Source of the DNA: Burkholderia sp. SRS-46
GTDB taxonomy: Bacteria; Pseudomonadota; Gammaproteobacteria; Burkholderiales; Burkholderiaceae
DNA length: 64,000 nt
Reading direction: 5' to 3'
NCBI RefSeq assembly: GCF_004343775.1
Contig: NZ_PTXL01000001.1
Location: 496,001 to 560,000 of the forward strand
The notes beneath the pieces are model-generated. The model worked only from the letters and a program-made list of their open reading frames with translations. It did not search any database and had not been told where the DNA came from. This document shows positions 18,972 to 29,270 of the stretch, piece after piece. How positions within the stretch are numbered: position 1 is the first letter of the stretch; each line of letters opens with the position of its first letter. Both the position numbers and the translations under genes were made by a program.

Positions 18972-19372
18972 TGATCCGCTACACGCTCGATCCGGCCGAG
19001 ATCGAATGGACCGCGGTGCGCGCGCAGGGGGCGGGCGGGCAGAACGTCAACAAGGTGTCGAGCGCGATTCACCTGCGCTTCGACATCCGTGCGTCGTCGC
19101 TGCCGCCGCTGCTCAAGGAGCGCCTGCTCGCGCTGTCGGACCAGCGCATCACGCGCGACGGCGTCGTCGTGATCAAGTCGCAGGAACACCGGACGCAGGA
19201 GCGCAATCGCGAAGCGGCGCTCGCGCGGCTCGACGCGCTGATCCGTGGCGTTGCCGTCACGCCGCGCGCCCGCGTCGCGACGCGCCCGACGCGGGCGTCG
19301 AAGGAGCGGCGGCTCGAGCACAAGGCGCGCCGCAGCGACGTGAAATCCGGACGCGGGAAGGTCGTGGATTGA
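18968..19372 (+). CDS. arfB: Alternative ribosome-rescue factor ArfB (YaeJ, GGQ hydrolase)
   Basis: A 134-residue protein with the catalytic GGQ of class-I release factors (residues 23-25, in [15 protein letters not shown]) and a basic Lys/Arg-rich C-terminal tail of ~35 residues. ArfB inserts that tail into the empty mRNA channel of stalled ribosomes and hydrolyses peptidyl-tRNA. It starts at the ATG overlapping the recD stop (ATGATGA), so it is read as the fourth gene of the recCBD unit. The fusion of transcription is visible; a functional link to DNA repair is speculation. Confidence 0.93.
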   Translation: MMIRYTLDPAEIEWTAVRAQGAGGQNVNKVSSAIHLRFDIRASSLPPLLKERLLALSDQRITRDGVVVIKSQEHRTQERNREAALARLDALIRGVAVTPRARVATRPTRASKERRLEHKARRSDVKSGRGKVVD

Positions 19373-19410
19373 GGCAGGCGTGCGGCGCGGTGCCGCCGTC
19401 GCGTGGTGCG

Positions 19411-20691
19411 TCAGCGCATCACCGTGCCCGCGCTGTCGAGCACGAAGTCGACGCAGAACACGACGAGCCGGTCGCGTGCGTGCGTCGCGACGGCGGCCGT
19501 ATAGCAATCGCGGCCCTCCGTCAGCGAAAAGTGCGGGCCCATCAGCGCGACGCGGCCCGGTGCGGCGATCGCGCGCTGGAAGTACGGGCGGCGCGACCAG
19601 TTGCTGTGGGTTTCCGGAAAGAGCGGTGCGAGGCGCGTCGTCGCCGGATTGCGATCGTCGGGCTGGGCGCCGATCGACGGCAGGAACTGTTCGCCGATCT
19701 CGTTCGTGACGAACACGCGGCGCGCCGACGGCACGACGAACACGCACTGCGCGGCTTCCTGCAGGCTGTCGCTCGCGGCGAAGGTGGCCGCGCCGGCGAG
19801 CACGAGCCGTTCGATCGCGTCGAAGCCCGGCTGCTCGGCGCTCGTCTGCGCGCGGCGGCGCGCGATGAAGCGCTCCCACGCGGCGTCGAGCATCGCGGGC
19901 GCCGCGGCGCTCGCGCGCGCGATCGACGGGTCCGGCTGGCCGAACTGGAAGCCCTGCACGAAGTCGATGTCCGACTCCATCAGCGCCTGCAGCGCGTCGT
20001 CGCTTTCGACGCCTTCGGCCAGCACCATCGCGCCGGCCTGATGCAGCATCGATACGAGGTGATGCATGATGCGGCGGTCCTCGGTCGACCACGTCGCGCG
20101 CTCGACGAGCGAGCGGTCGAGCTTGACGATGTCGGGCTTCGCGCGCCACACGCGGTCGAAGTTCGAAAAACCGGTGCCGAAATCGTCGATCGCGATCAGG
20201 AAGTCGCGGTGCTGGATCATGTCGATCGTGCGGGCGAGCGCGGCTTCGTCGCGCGACGGCTGCTCGACGACTTCGAGCACGATGCGGTTCGGCGGCAACA
20301 CGAAATGCTTGCACAGCGATTCGACGAACTCGCGTTGCACGAGCCCCGAGTCGAGCACGCGCGGCGTCACGTTCAGGAACAGCCAGCCGTCGCCGATGCC
20401 TTGCGCGACGAAATTGGCGGTATGCAGGCAGCGGGCGAGGCGATCGAGCAGCAGCGCGTCGGCGATACTGCGCGTCTTGTCGAACATCGTGCCGGGCGAG
20501 ATCGTCGCGCCGGACGCGTCGACGATGCGCAGCAGCGCTTCGTAGCCGACGACGCGCTTGTGCGTGATCGACAGCACCGGCTGGAACACGCTGCGCAGCG
20601 TCACGCCGCGATAGTCGGTCAACCAGCCGCTGGGCGTCGGCGTAAGGCGTTCGAGCAGGGTTTCGAGGGAGAGATCGCGGATCTGCGTCAT
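19411..20691 (-). CDS. EAL-domain cyclic-di-GMP phosphodiesterase with C-terminal sensor domain
   Basis: A 426-residue protein. The EAL domain is N-terminal, with the signature YEALLRI (Glu51), IDDFGTGFSNFD and LAEGVES, so the metal and catalytic residues for hydrolysing c-di-GMP to pGpG appear complete. The C-terminal third (WSRRPYFQRAIAAPGRVAL ... CYTAAVATHARDRLVVF) looks like the YkuI-C/PDC-type sensor domain, an unusual order with the enzyme first. There is no membrane segment, so it is cytoplasmic. The ATG at 20691 begins MTQIRDLSLETLL and is preferred over an upstream in-frame ATG in GC-rich leader sequence. Confidence 0.9.
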   Translation of the reverse strand: MTQIRDLSLETLLERLTPTPSGWLTDYRGVTLRSVFQPVLSITHKRVVGYEALLRIVDASGATISPGTMFDKTRSIADALLLDRLARCLHTANFVAQGIGDGWLFLNVTPRVLDSGLVQREFVESLCKHFVLPPNRIVLEVVEQPSRDEAALARTIDMIQHRDFLIAIDDFGTGFSNFDRVWRAKPDIVKLDRSLVERATWSTEDRRIMHHLVSMLHQAGAMVLAEGVESDDALQALMESDIDFVQGFQFGQPDPSIARASAAAPAMLDAAWERFIARRRAQTSAEQPGFDAIERLVLAGAATFAASDSLQEAAQCVFVVPSARRVFVTNEIGEQFLPSIGAQPDDRNPATTRLAPLFPETHSNWSRRPYFQRAIAAPGRVALMGPHFSLTEGRDCYTAAVATHARDRLVVFCVDFVLDSAGTVMR

Positions 20692-20954
20692 GTCAGCGGC
20701 GCGCGAGGACGGACGGCCGGCCGGTGGCACGGTGCGTCGCCGAAGCGGCCACACGCGCAGGCAGGCGCGGTAGAACGAGGTCCATCTTGACCGCCTCCTG
20801 CGGATGATTGTTCGGAGTGTAGCGAGAACAGGCCGGTTCGCGCATCAGGGTAACTCCACACGCACGCCGCAGACAACCCGGCGGGCCGGGGAACATGCAC
20901 GAACGTCGACGCAGATCAAATTTGCGCGGCGCAGCGCCGAGCTCACGCCATCCG

Positions 20955-21881
20955 TCAGGCCGCTTCGCCGCCGCGCGGCCGGATGCCCGGGATCCGCCGG
21001 ATCACGCCGGTCGCGAGCGCGGTGCCGACGAGCACGATCGCGCAGCCTTCCAGCATGACGGCCGACACGCGTTCGCTCAGGAACAGCGCGCCCCACAGCA
21101 GGCCGAACACCGGGATCACGAAGGTCACGGTGATCGCGCGGGCCGGCCCGACGTGCGCGATCAGGTAGAAGTAGATGAAATACGCGACGCCCGTGCACGC
21201 GATGCCGAGGCTGAGCACCGAGCCCCATGCGTGCGCGCTGACCGGCGCGGCCGGCCACGTCGCGATCGCGAACGGCAGCAGCAGCACCGTCGAGCCGATC
21301 ATGCTGCCGGTCGCGTTGACGATCGGGTCGACGCCGCTGAGCTTGCGCTTCGTATAGTTGGCCGCGATGCCGTACAGCAGCGTCGCGCCGAGCGCCGCGG
21401 CGGCGGCGAGCATCGTCGCGCCGGCGCCCGCACCGCCGTGCGCGCTCGCCACCTGGTCCCAGACGAGCGTCAGCACGCCGGCGAAGCCGATCACGAGGCC
21501 GAGCGCGCGCGGCAGCGACAGCTTGTCCTTCAGCCACAGATAGGCGACGAGCGCGCCCCACAGCGGGGTGGTCGCGTTGATCACCGACGTCACGCCGGCG
21601 GACAGCGTCAGCTCGGCGAACGCGAACAGGCAGAACGGTGCGCCGGAGTTGAGCGCGCCGACGACGAACAGCGGCCACGCGCGCTGGCGCAGTTGCGCAC
21701 CGAGATCGGCGGGTTTCATGCGGGTGAGCGCGAGGCCGATCAGGAACAGCGCGCCGATGCCGACGCGCAGCGCCATCAGCGGGGCGACGCCGAGCTCGGC
21801 GACGCCGATCCGGATGAACAGGAACGACGCGCCCCACAGGGCGGCGAGGATGGTCAGCAGGACAGCGTTTTTGGGGGACAT
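20955..21881 (-). CDS. EamA-family (DMT) transporter
   Basis: A 308-residue inner-membrane protein with ten hydrophobic helices arranged as two EamA repeats. The first starts LLTILAALWGASFLFIRIG. The second holds the typical GERVSAVMLEGCAIVLVGTAL-like ending after FVIPVFGLLWGALFLSE. Such proteins export or import small metabolites; the substrate cannot be read from the sequence. The ATG at 21881 begins MSPKNAVLL and avoids an improbable hydrophilic extension. It is transcribed alone in the same direction as the EAL gene. Confidence 0.88.
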   Translation of the reverse strand: MSPKNAVLLTILAALWGASFLFIRIGVAELGVAPLMALRVGIGALFLIGLALTRMKPADLGAQLRQRAWPLFVVGALNSGAPFCLFAFAELTLSAGVTSVINATTPLWGALVAYLWLKDKLSLPRALGLVIGFAGVLTLVWDQVASAHGGAGAGATMLAAAAALGATLLYGIAANYTKRKLSGVDPIVNATGSMIGSTVLLLPFAIATWPAAPVSAHAWGSVLSLGIACTGVAYFIYFYLIAHVGPARAITVTFVIPVFGLLWGALFLSERVSAVMLEGCAIVLVGTALATGVIRRIPGIRPRGGEAA

Positions 21882-22009
21882 CGTCGTGGGCCGGGCGCAG
21901 GGGAGGGATGCGGTGAATCTTACACCGCGCGACCCGGCCGACGTTTCACGATCGGATGAAATGGCAAGAAGCGGCAGGAGGCGGCAGGAAGCCCCCCGGC
22001 AGGCGGCAA

Positions 22010-22261
22010 TCAGTGATGACGCCAGCCGCCGCGGCCGCCGCCGAAGCCGAAATTGAGCGACACCGCCGGGCCCCACCAGCCGCCGTAGGCCGGCGCGTAA
22101 GCCGGCGCCGGATAGTAGTAGGCGGGCGCGGGTTCGACGTACACCGGCGCGGTCGGCACCGGCGCCGCCGCGTAATAGCCGGACGGATAGTAGCCGTACG
22201 GGTAGTAACAGCCGGCGAGGGACGCGCACGCAAGCGCTGCTGCGACGAGAGTCCTGGTCAT
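22010..22261 (-). CDS. Small Tyr/Pro/Ala-rich lipoprotein
   Basis: An 83-residue protein with a lipoprotein signal peptide (MTRTLVAAALACASLAGC, lipobox LAGC, predicted lipidated Cys18). The mature part is low complexity, rich in YYP, PAPAY and Gly, and ends GGGRGGWRHH. Such Tyr/Pro-rich lipoproteins are common in Burkholderia envelopes, but their function is not known. It is oriented like its neighbour at 22610, another small lipoprotein, but the two do not look co-transcribed because a repeat-bearing gap separates them. Confidence 0.75.
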   Translation of the reverse strand: MTRTLVAAALACASLAGCYYPYGYYPSGYYAAAPVPTAPVYVEPAPAYYYPAPAYAPAYGGWWGPAVSLNFGFGGGRGGWRHH

Positions 22262-22353
22262 GATGGTTCCCCGGCAAGGCGGGCTGTGCGCCGATGCTTT
22301 AGCTTAGACCGCACGCGTGTGACACGGTGTGCAAAACGGTAACGGATCATTTC

Positions 22354-22377
22354 GGGGACCGCTACGGGGACCGCTAC
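22354..22377. repeat. 12-bp perfect tandem duplication
   Basis: GGGGACCGCTAC occurs twice head to tail, followed by GGGCCCC. This is probably a simple slippage duplication; no role is proposed. Confidence 0.8.
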
Positions 22378-22537
22378 GGGCCCCACTTGGGGGCACTACG
22401 GGTTCGACTGACGAAAACGCGCCCGGCCGGGGCGCCGCTTCAGAGGACGACGGAAGGAAAACCCGCCCGGAAACCCGCCCCGGACGCCGACGCGCACCGC
22501 GTCGGCATCCGCATGGCAAGCCCCCCGGCGTGCATGC

Positions 22538-22570
22538 GAAAACGGCGCTTCCGCGCTGCGAAAACGCCGT
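22538..22570 (-). terminator. Possible terminator after the glycine-zipper lipoprotein gene
   Basis: On the minus strand ACGGCG pairs with CGCCGT across a 17-nt loop, and TTTTCGC follows. It starts 40 bp after the stop of the gene at 22610-22822. The stem is short and the T-run is only four long. Confidence 0.4.
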
Positions 22571-22609
22571 CAGTCAGGTCATGCCGCGCCCGGTGAGCGA
22601 GGCGCCGGC

Positions 22610-22822
22610 TTACTTGCCGATCTGGTTGCCGATGATGCCGCCGGCGGCCGCGCCGCCGAGGGTCGACAGTGCATTGCCACCGATCGCCGCACCGGCGACG
22701 CCGCCGACGCCTGCGCCAATGGCCGTGTCGCGCTGGCGTCTCGTCATCGAATCGCAGGCCGTCAGGCTGGCCATCGTCGCGACGAGCAGCGCGCATACTC
22801 CAATACGCCTGATCGAGTTCAT
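22610..22822 (-). CDS. Glycine-zipper 2TM-type lipoprotein
   Basis: A 70-residue lipoprotein. The signal peptide MNSIRRIGVCALLVATMASLTAC ends in lipobox LTAC. The remainder is a glycine-zipper segment (GAGVGGVAGAAIGGNAL, GGAAAGGIIGNQIGK), the hallmark of the SlyB/OsmB-like Gly-zipper families that sit in the outer membrane. The ATG at 22822 is chosen because the lipoprotein signal starts there; an in-frame ATG 57 bp upstream would add a charged leader. It is a stress-envelope protein by family resemblance only. Confidence 0.8.
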   Translation of the reverse strand: MNSIRRIGVCALLVATMASLTACDSMTRRQRDTAIGAGVGGVAGAAIGGNALSTLGGAAAGGIIGNQIGK

Positions 22823-22985
22823 GATGGTTGTCCTTGAGGTTGTGAACGGAGAACGCGCGACCGATCGGTGGCCACGCATGAACCCAATCTACGCGCCGCG
22901 CCTGGCGGGTGCTGTAAGGACTTGTTAGAGCGCTCCTGCTTTCGTAATCAATTGTTTCCCGACGCGCCGGCTGGCACGCGCGATG

Positions 22986-23012
22986 CAAAAAGGCCCGCTC
23001 GAAAGCGGGCCT
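22986..23012 (-). terminator. Rho-independent terminator of thiC
   Basis: A perfect 9-bp stem AGGCCCGCT/AGCGGGCCT around a CGAA tetraloop, followed on the minus strand by TTTTT. It lies 55 bp after the thiC stop codon. Confidence 0.88.
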
Positions 23013-23066
23013 CGTGCACGGCGGCGCGATCCGGCGCCGATTGCCGGATCGCGCATGTCGCTGCGC

Positions 23067-25490
<2,424 letters not shown>

Positions 25491-25757
25491 ATGAAAAAAG
25501 CACTGATGGCAGCCTGCGTCGCCGGCCTTGCATTCGCGGTGACGGGCGCTTATGCGCAGAACGATGCGATGTCGAAGGATCAGGCACCGATGTCGAAGGA
25601 CGCGATGGGCCACGACGCGATGTCGAAGGACGAAGGGATGCAGAAGGACGGCATGAAGAAACATACGATGAAAAAAGACGCGATGAAGAAGGGCGCCATG
25701 TCGCACGACGAGATGGGCAAGCCGAAGCAGAACGACAAGATGAGCCCGTCCTACTGA
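25491..25757 (+). CDS. Pentapeptide MXKDX-repeat secreted protein
   Basis: An 88-residue protein with a Sec signal peptide (MKKALMAACVAGLAFAVTGAYA, cleavage after AYA). The mature part is made almost entirely of degenerate Met-x-Lys-Asp/His-x repeats (MSKDQ, MSKDA, MSKDE, MQKDG, MKKHT, MKKDA). Such Met/Lys/His-rich chains are compatible with metal, perhaps copper, binding in the periplasm, but this is inference. The ATG at 25491 starts the signal peptide. It lies 50 bp upstream of a cytochrome b gene and a molybdoenzyme gene in the same direction, suggesting one operon. Confidence 0.85.
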   Translation: MKKALMAACVAGLAFAVTGAYAQNDAMSKDQAPMSKDAMGHDAMSKDEGMQKDGMKKHTMKKDAMKKGAMSHDEMGKPKQNDKMSPSY

Positions 25758-25807
25758 CGGGATGGTTAGCGCGCGGCGGCCGCCGCGCCCCTGGAGGAGC
25801 CGTCATC

Positions 25808-26440
25808 ATGCAAACCGTTCGCGCCACCGGGCCCGCGGCCGCGCCGCCGCCCGCGCGCTCGATCCATCCGCGGTGGGTGCGCGTGAGCCACTGGCTCAAC
25901 GCGCTCGCCGCGATCGTGATGGTGTTGTCCGGCTGGCGCATCTACGATGCGTCGCCGATCTATCCGCCGTTCGCGTTTCCGCACGGCATCACGCTGGGCG
26001 GCTGGCTCGGCGGCGCGCTGCAATGGCATTTCGCGGCGATGTGGCTGCTCGTCGGCAACGGTTTGTTCTACCTGACGATGGCGATCGCGACCGGGCGCAT
26101 CGCGCGCAAGTTCTTCCCGGTCACGCCGGCCGCGGTGCTTCGCGATCTGCGCGCGGCGCTGCGCGGCAAGCTCGCGCACGACGACCTGAGCGTCTACAAC
26201 GCGGTGCAGCGCGCCGCGTATCTGACGGCGATCGTCGACATCGTCGTGCTGGTGCTGTCCGGCCTCGTGATCTGGAAATCGGTGCAGTTTCCGCTGCTGC
26301 GCACGCTGCTCGGCGGCTACGACACCGCGCGCGTCGTGCATTTCTGGGCGATGTCGGTGCTGGTCGCGTTCGTCGGCGTGCACGTCGCGATGGCGCTGCT
26401 GGTGCCGCGCTCGTTCCTCGCGATGCTGCGCGGGCGCTAG
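25808..26440 (+). CDS. Cytochrome b561-type membrane subunit
   Basis: A 210-residue inner-membrane protein with four or five hydrophobic helices and histidines placed as haem ligands (RVSHWLNA, QWHFAAMW, RVVHFWAMS, GVHVAMAL). It belongs to the cytochrome b561/thiosulfate-reductase cytochrome-b group that carries electrons between quinol and a periplasmic partner. The partner is very likely the molybdopterin protein encoded 25 bp downstream. The ATG at 25808 follows GGAGGAGCCG. Confidence 0.88.
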   Translation: MQTVRATGPAAAPPPARSIHPRWVRVSHWLNALAAIVMVLSGWRIYDASPIYPPFAFPHGITLGGWLGGALQWHFAAMWLLVGNGLFYLTMAIATGRIARKFFPVTPAAVLRDLRAALRGKLAHDDLSVYNAVQRAAYLTAIVDIVVLVLSGLVIWKSVQFPLLRTLLGGYDTARVVHFWAMSVLVAFVGVHVAMALLVPRSFLAMLRGR

Positions 26441-26464
26441 GCTTGCGAGTCGAAGGAGATCCTC

Positions 26465-27253
26465 ATGTCCAAACCTGAAGACGCGCGCGGCCGGCCGCGC
26501 TGGACGCTCGACCAGCAGGCGCTGGCACTCGACGTGCGCCGCGAACTGGAGATGCCGTCGCGGCGCCTGTTCAACCGGCGGATCCTGACGCTCGGCGGCC
26601 TGACGATGCTGACCGGCTGCACGCTGCAGGACGATGCGTCCGTGAACACGTTCCTCGAGAAGGTGTCGCGCATGAACGATCGCGTGCAGGCCTGGCTGTT
26701 CAGCCCCCAGCGCCTCGCACCGACCTACACCGAAGCCGACCTGACGCGGCCGTTCCCGTTCAATGCGTTTTACGCGATCGACGAAGTGCCGCATGTGGAC
26801 GCGTCGACCTACAAGCTCGTGCTGTCCGGCCTCGTGACGGGCAAGCGGGTGTGGACGCTGGACGAGTTGTACGCGCTGCCGCACGCGGAGCAGATTACGC
26901 GCCATATCTGCGTGGAAGGGTGGAGCGCGATCGGCCGCTGGGGCGGCACGCCATTCGGCGCGTTCCTGCAGCGCGTCGGCGCGGACACCCGCGCGCAATA
27001 CGTCGGCTTCAAATGCGCGGACGATTACTACGAAAGCATCGACATGCCGACCGCGCTGCATCCGCAGACGCTGCTGACGTTCGAATACGACGGGCAGCGC
27101 CTGCCGCCGGAATTCGGTTTCCCGATGAAGCTGCGGATGCCGACCAAGCTCGGCTACAAGAACCCGAAGCACATCATGGAGATCTTCGTGACCAACACGT
27201 ACCCGGGCGGGTATTGGGTCGACCAGGGGTACAACTGGTTCGGCGGTTCGTGA
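26465..27253 (+). CDS. Molybdopterin-dependent oxidoreductase, sulfite-oxidase fold, Tat lipoprotein
   Basis: A 262-residue protein of the sulfite-oxidase/MsrP-like fold. The presumed Mo-ligand cysteine is Cys149 in RHICVEGW. The N-terminal region carries SRRLFNRR, like a twin-arginine motif, followed by a hydrophobic stretch ending LTGC, a lipobox. It is therefore probably exported folded by Tat and anchored as a lipoprotein. The gene follows the cytochrome b gene with GAAGGAG before its ATG, so the pair forms a membrane-linked redox couple. The substrate is unknown; methionine sulfoxide, sulfite or another S/N-oxide are possibilities. Confidence 0.87.
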   Translation: MSKPEDARGRPRWTLDQQALALDVRRELEMPSRRLFNRRILTLGGLTMLTGCTLQDDASVNTFLEKVSRMNDRVQAWLFSPQRLAPTYTEADLTRPFPFNAFYAIDEVPHVDASTYKLVLSGLVTGKRVWTLDELYALPHAEQITRHICVEGWSAIGRWGGTPFGAFLQRVGADTRAQYVGFKCADDYYESIDMPTALHPQTLLTFEYDGQRLPPEFGFPMKLRMPTKLGYKNPKHIMEIFVTNTYPGGYWVDQGYNWFGGS

Positions 27254-27304
27254 CGCGGCCGCGGCGGGAGCGGGAGCGGGAGCGGGCGGCTCGCGCGCCG
27301 GGCA

Positions 27305-27586
27305 TCATTCCGGTTCCTGCACCCGCATCTCGACGCGCAGGCCGGCCGCCGTCGCCATGTTGACGAGGGTATCGAGCCCGAACAGGGTGATCTTGCCGCG
27401 CATCAGGTCGGATATGCGCGGCTGCGTGATGCCGAGCAGCGTCGCGGCCTGCGCCTGGCTGATCTCCATCCGTGTGATGTGATGCTTGAGCGCGATCATC
27501 AGCTCGGAGCGCAACTTCATGTTTTCGGCTTCCGCCGGCGTGTCTTCGATCGCGTCCCAGACGCTCGGAAAGCGTTGCTTCGTCAT
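27305..27586 (-). CDS. XRE-family antitoxin (HigA-like)
   Basis: A 93-residue protein with an N-terminal segment typical of HigA antitoxins (MTKQRFPSVWDAIEDTPAEAENMKLRSELM) and an XRE helix-turn-helix (ISQAQAATLLGITQPRISDLMRGK), a protein that binds its toxin and represses the operon. It starts at 27586, overlapping the stop of the upstream toxin remnant by ATGA. A perfect 16-bp palindrome (27702-27717) just upstream of the toxin start is the likely operator. The gene is intact although its toxin is not, so it may now act only as an autorepressor or as an anti-addiction module. Confidence 0.85.
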   Translation of the reverse strand: MTKQRFPSVWDAIEDTPAEAENMKLRSELMIALKHHITRMEISQAQAATLLGITQPRISDLMRGKITLFGLDTLVNMATAAGLRVEMRVQEPE

Positions 27587-27696
27587 CGCTTCAACTCCAT
27601 CAATATCTCGCGGTAGCGCCGGGCGGCCAACGGGAAAGCGCGCAGGTCGTCGAGGGCGCTGCCGACGAAGACGACGGGCTGGGGGCAGGCATGCAT
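27583..27696 (-). pseudogene. RelE/ParE (Gp49/HigB-type) toxin remnant with internal deletion
   Basis: A 37-codon frame directly upstream of, and overlapping, the antitoxin. Its first ~24 codons encode PVVFVGSALDDLRAFPLAARR, the N-terminus of DUF891/HigB-like toxins, which normally have about 105-115 residues. The last ~10 codons encode YREILMELKR, the usual C-terminus of the same family. The whole catalytic middle, including the VREIRI and RVIYVAKF regions expected for these toxins, is missing, but the reading frame and the ATGA coupling are kept. An in-frame deletion is the simplest explanation; activity is not expected. Confidence 0.8.
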
Positions 27697-27701
27697 GGGT
27701 T

Positions 27702-27717
27702 ATACAAAATTTTGTAT
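27702..27717. promoter_or_regulatory. Palindromic operator of the toxin-antitoxin locus
   Basis: ATACAAAATTTTGTAT is a perfect 16-bp palindrome and AT-rich in a GC-rich region. It lies immediately upstream of the leftward toxin remnant, as expected for the HigA/XRE operator overlapping the promoter. Confidence 0.7.
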
Positions 27718-27999
27718 GGATGTCGAGCAAGGGGAGGCGCGGGAGATCGCCGGTCCGTTCGGACCCGGCGTCGTCGAACGTGCGGCGCGCGAACGCGCCG
27801 CTTCGTCACGATAGCCGTGCAATCGCCGCCGGCGCGCATTCCTGGCCGAACGGCAGAGGCTTCACGCCCGGCGACGGCGCTGCGCGCAAGTGTCCGCGCC
27901 GCCGCCTCTCTCCTGAAACTGTCGCGCCGAAACGTCAATCGCCCTCCTTTCAGCCAGGTCCGCAGTTCCTTTCGAATCCTTGATGCCATAATGCCAAGC

Positions 28000-28032
28000 G
28001 TGCGCAGCCACAGCGGCTGCGCACCTTTTTTT
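28000..28032 (+). terminator. Terminator-type hairpin with no upstream gene
   Basis: GTGCGCAGCC and GGCTGCGCAC form a perfect 10-bp stem around ACAGC, followed by C and seven T. No plus-strand gene ends here. It lies 160 bp before the EamA gene, so it could end a small RNA, attenuate the EamA leader, or block read-through. Confidence 0.7.
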
Positions 28033-28193
28033 GCCCCTCTGCCGCCGGCCCCGCCGGCTTACTTCGTCGCCGTTCGCACTGTCATGTCGTTCCGCACGTT
28101 TGCCCCCGCCGTCCTGGCCCCGTCCGGGCCGTTTGCCGGTTGTTCCGGCGTCTTTCAGCGGGGCACGCGGCGCGCCGTGCGGGCAGGCTGCCG

Positions 28194-29249
28194 ATGAGCC
28201 CGCTCGACCGACTCCTCGATTTCTTCGCCCGTCATCCGCTCCGCCTGCCGCAAAGCCGCGGCGGGCGCGTCGCGCTGGCGCTCGTGTTCATCTACTTCGT
28301 GTGGGGCTCGACCTATCTCGGGCTGCACGTCGCGCTGCAGTCGTTCCCGCCGCTGCTGCTGTCCGGGCTGCGCAACCTGCTCGGCGGGATCGGGCTGTTC
28401 GTCTTCGCGCTGCGCCGCCGGCCGCAATGGCCGACGCTCCTCGAGATCCGCAATTCGGCGATCGTCGGCACGATGCTCGTCGCCCTGTCGTCCGGGACGA
28501 TCGCGCTCGGGATGCGCTTCGTCAGCAGCGGCTCGGCCGCGGTGATGGTCGCCACCGTGCCGCTGTTCGCGACCGTGATCGCGGCGGTGGCAGGACGGCC
28601 GGTGACGAAGGGCGAGTGGGCGGCGGTCGCGCTCGGGATGGTCGGCATCGTCGTGCTGAACTCGGGCGGCGCGGCCGCCGCGAATTCGGCGCTCGGCACG
28701 ATCTCCGTGCTGGCCGGCGCGCTGTTCTGGGCGGGCGGCGCGCATCTCGCGACGCGGCTCAAGCTGCCGTCGGACCTGTTCCTGTCGACGTCGCTGCAGA
28801 TCGGGCTCGGCGGCCTGATGTCGACGTTCGCCGCGTTCATGCTCGGCGAGCGCATCGAGCAATTCTCGATGCTGCCGGTGTTCGCGTTCGTGTACCTGAT
28901 GGTGTTCTGCACGATGGCCGCGTACGTCGCGTACGGCTACCTGATCCGCCACACGAGCCCGATCATCTCGAGCAGCTGCATGTACGTGAACCCGATCGTC
29001 GCGGTCGCCCTCGGCGCGCTGTTCCTCGGCGAGCCGGTGACGATGGCGACCGTGATCGCGACGCTCGCGATCCTCGGCAGCGTCGGGCTGTCGTTCGTGT
29101 TCGATCCGGCCCGCAAGCGGGCGTCGCAGGCGGCTGCCGCGAGCGTGTCGACGTCCGCGAGCGCATCGGCACCGGCATCCGCCCCCGCGCCGACGCCGGG
29201 ACCGGCGCCCGCGTCAGCCCCTGCCTCTCCGGCCTCCGACGACGTGTAA
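28194..29249 (+). CDS. EamA-family (DMT) exporter, YedA-like
   Basis: A 351-residue inner-membrane protein with ten hydrophobic helices in two EamA repeats. Family landmarks are FIYFVWGSTYLGLHVALQ at the first helix and YVNPIVAVALGALFLGEPV near the end. It is related to the YedA/RhtA-type drug and metabolite exporters. The last ~45 residues are a Ser/Ala/Pro low-complexity tail, absent from most relatives. The ATG at 28194 is used; an in-frame start at 28140 would add 18 basic residues. Substrate unknown. Confidence 0.88.
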   Translation: MSPLDRLLDFFARHPLRLPQSRGGRVALALVFIYFVWGSTYLGLHVALQSFPPLLLSGLRNLLGGIGLFVFALRRRPQWPTLLEIRNSAIVGTMLVALSSGTIALGMRFVSSGSAAVMVATVPLFATVIAAVAGRPVTKGEWAAVALGMVGIVVLNSGGAAAANSALGTISVLAGALFWAGGAHLATRLKLPSDLFLSTSLQIGLGGLMSTFAAFMLGERIEQFSMLPVFAFVYLMVFCTMAAYVAYGYLIRHTSPIISSSCMYVNPIVAVALGALFLGEPVTMATVIATLAILGSVGLSFVFDPARKRASQAAAASVSTSASASAPASAPAPTPGPAPASAPASPASDDV

Positions 29250-29270
29250 CGCCGGCCGCGCGCGGCGCGT

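Larger units (their letters stand above)
22262..22609. other. Intergenic region between two small lipoprotein genes
   Basis: No convincing gene. It holds the promoter side of the 22010-22261 lipoprotein gene, a 12-bp perfect tandem repeat at 22354-22377, and a weak leftward terminator hairpin at 22538-22570. Confidence 0.6.
27697..28193. other. Intergenic region between toxin remnant and EamA gene
   Basis: It holds the palindromic operator at 27702-27717 and a strong terminator-type hairpin at 28000-28032. Open frames in between are GC-driven and lack a start site or family resemblance. Confidence 0.6.
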
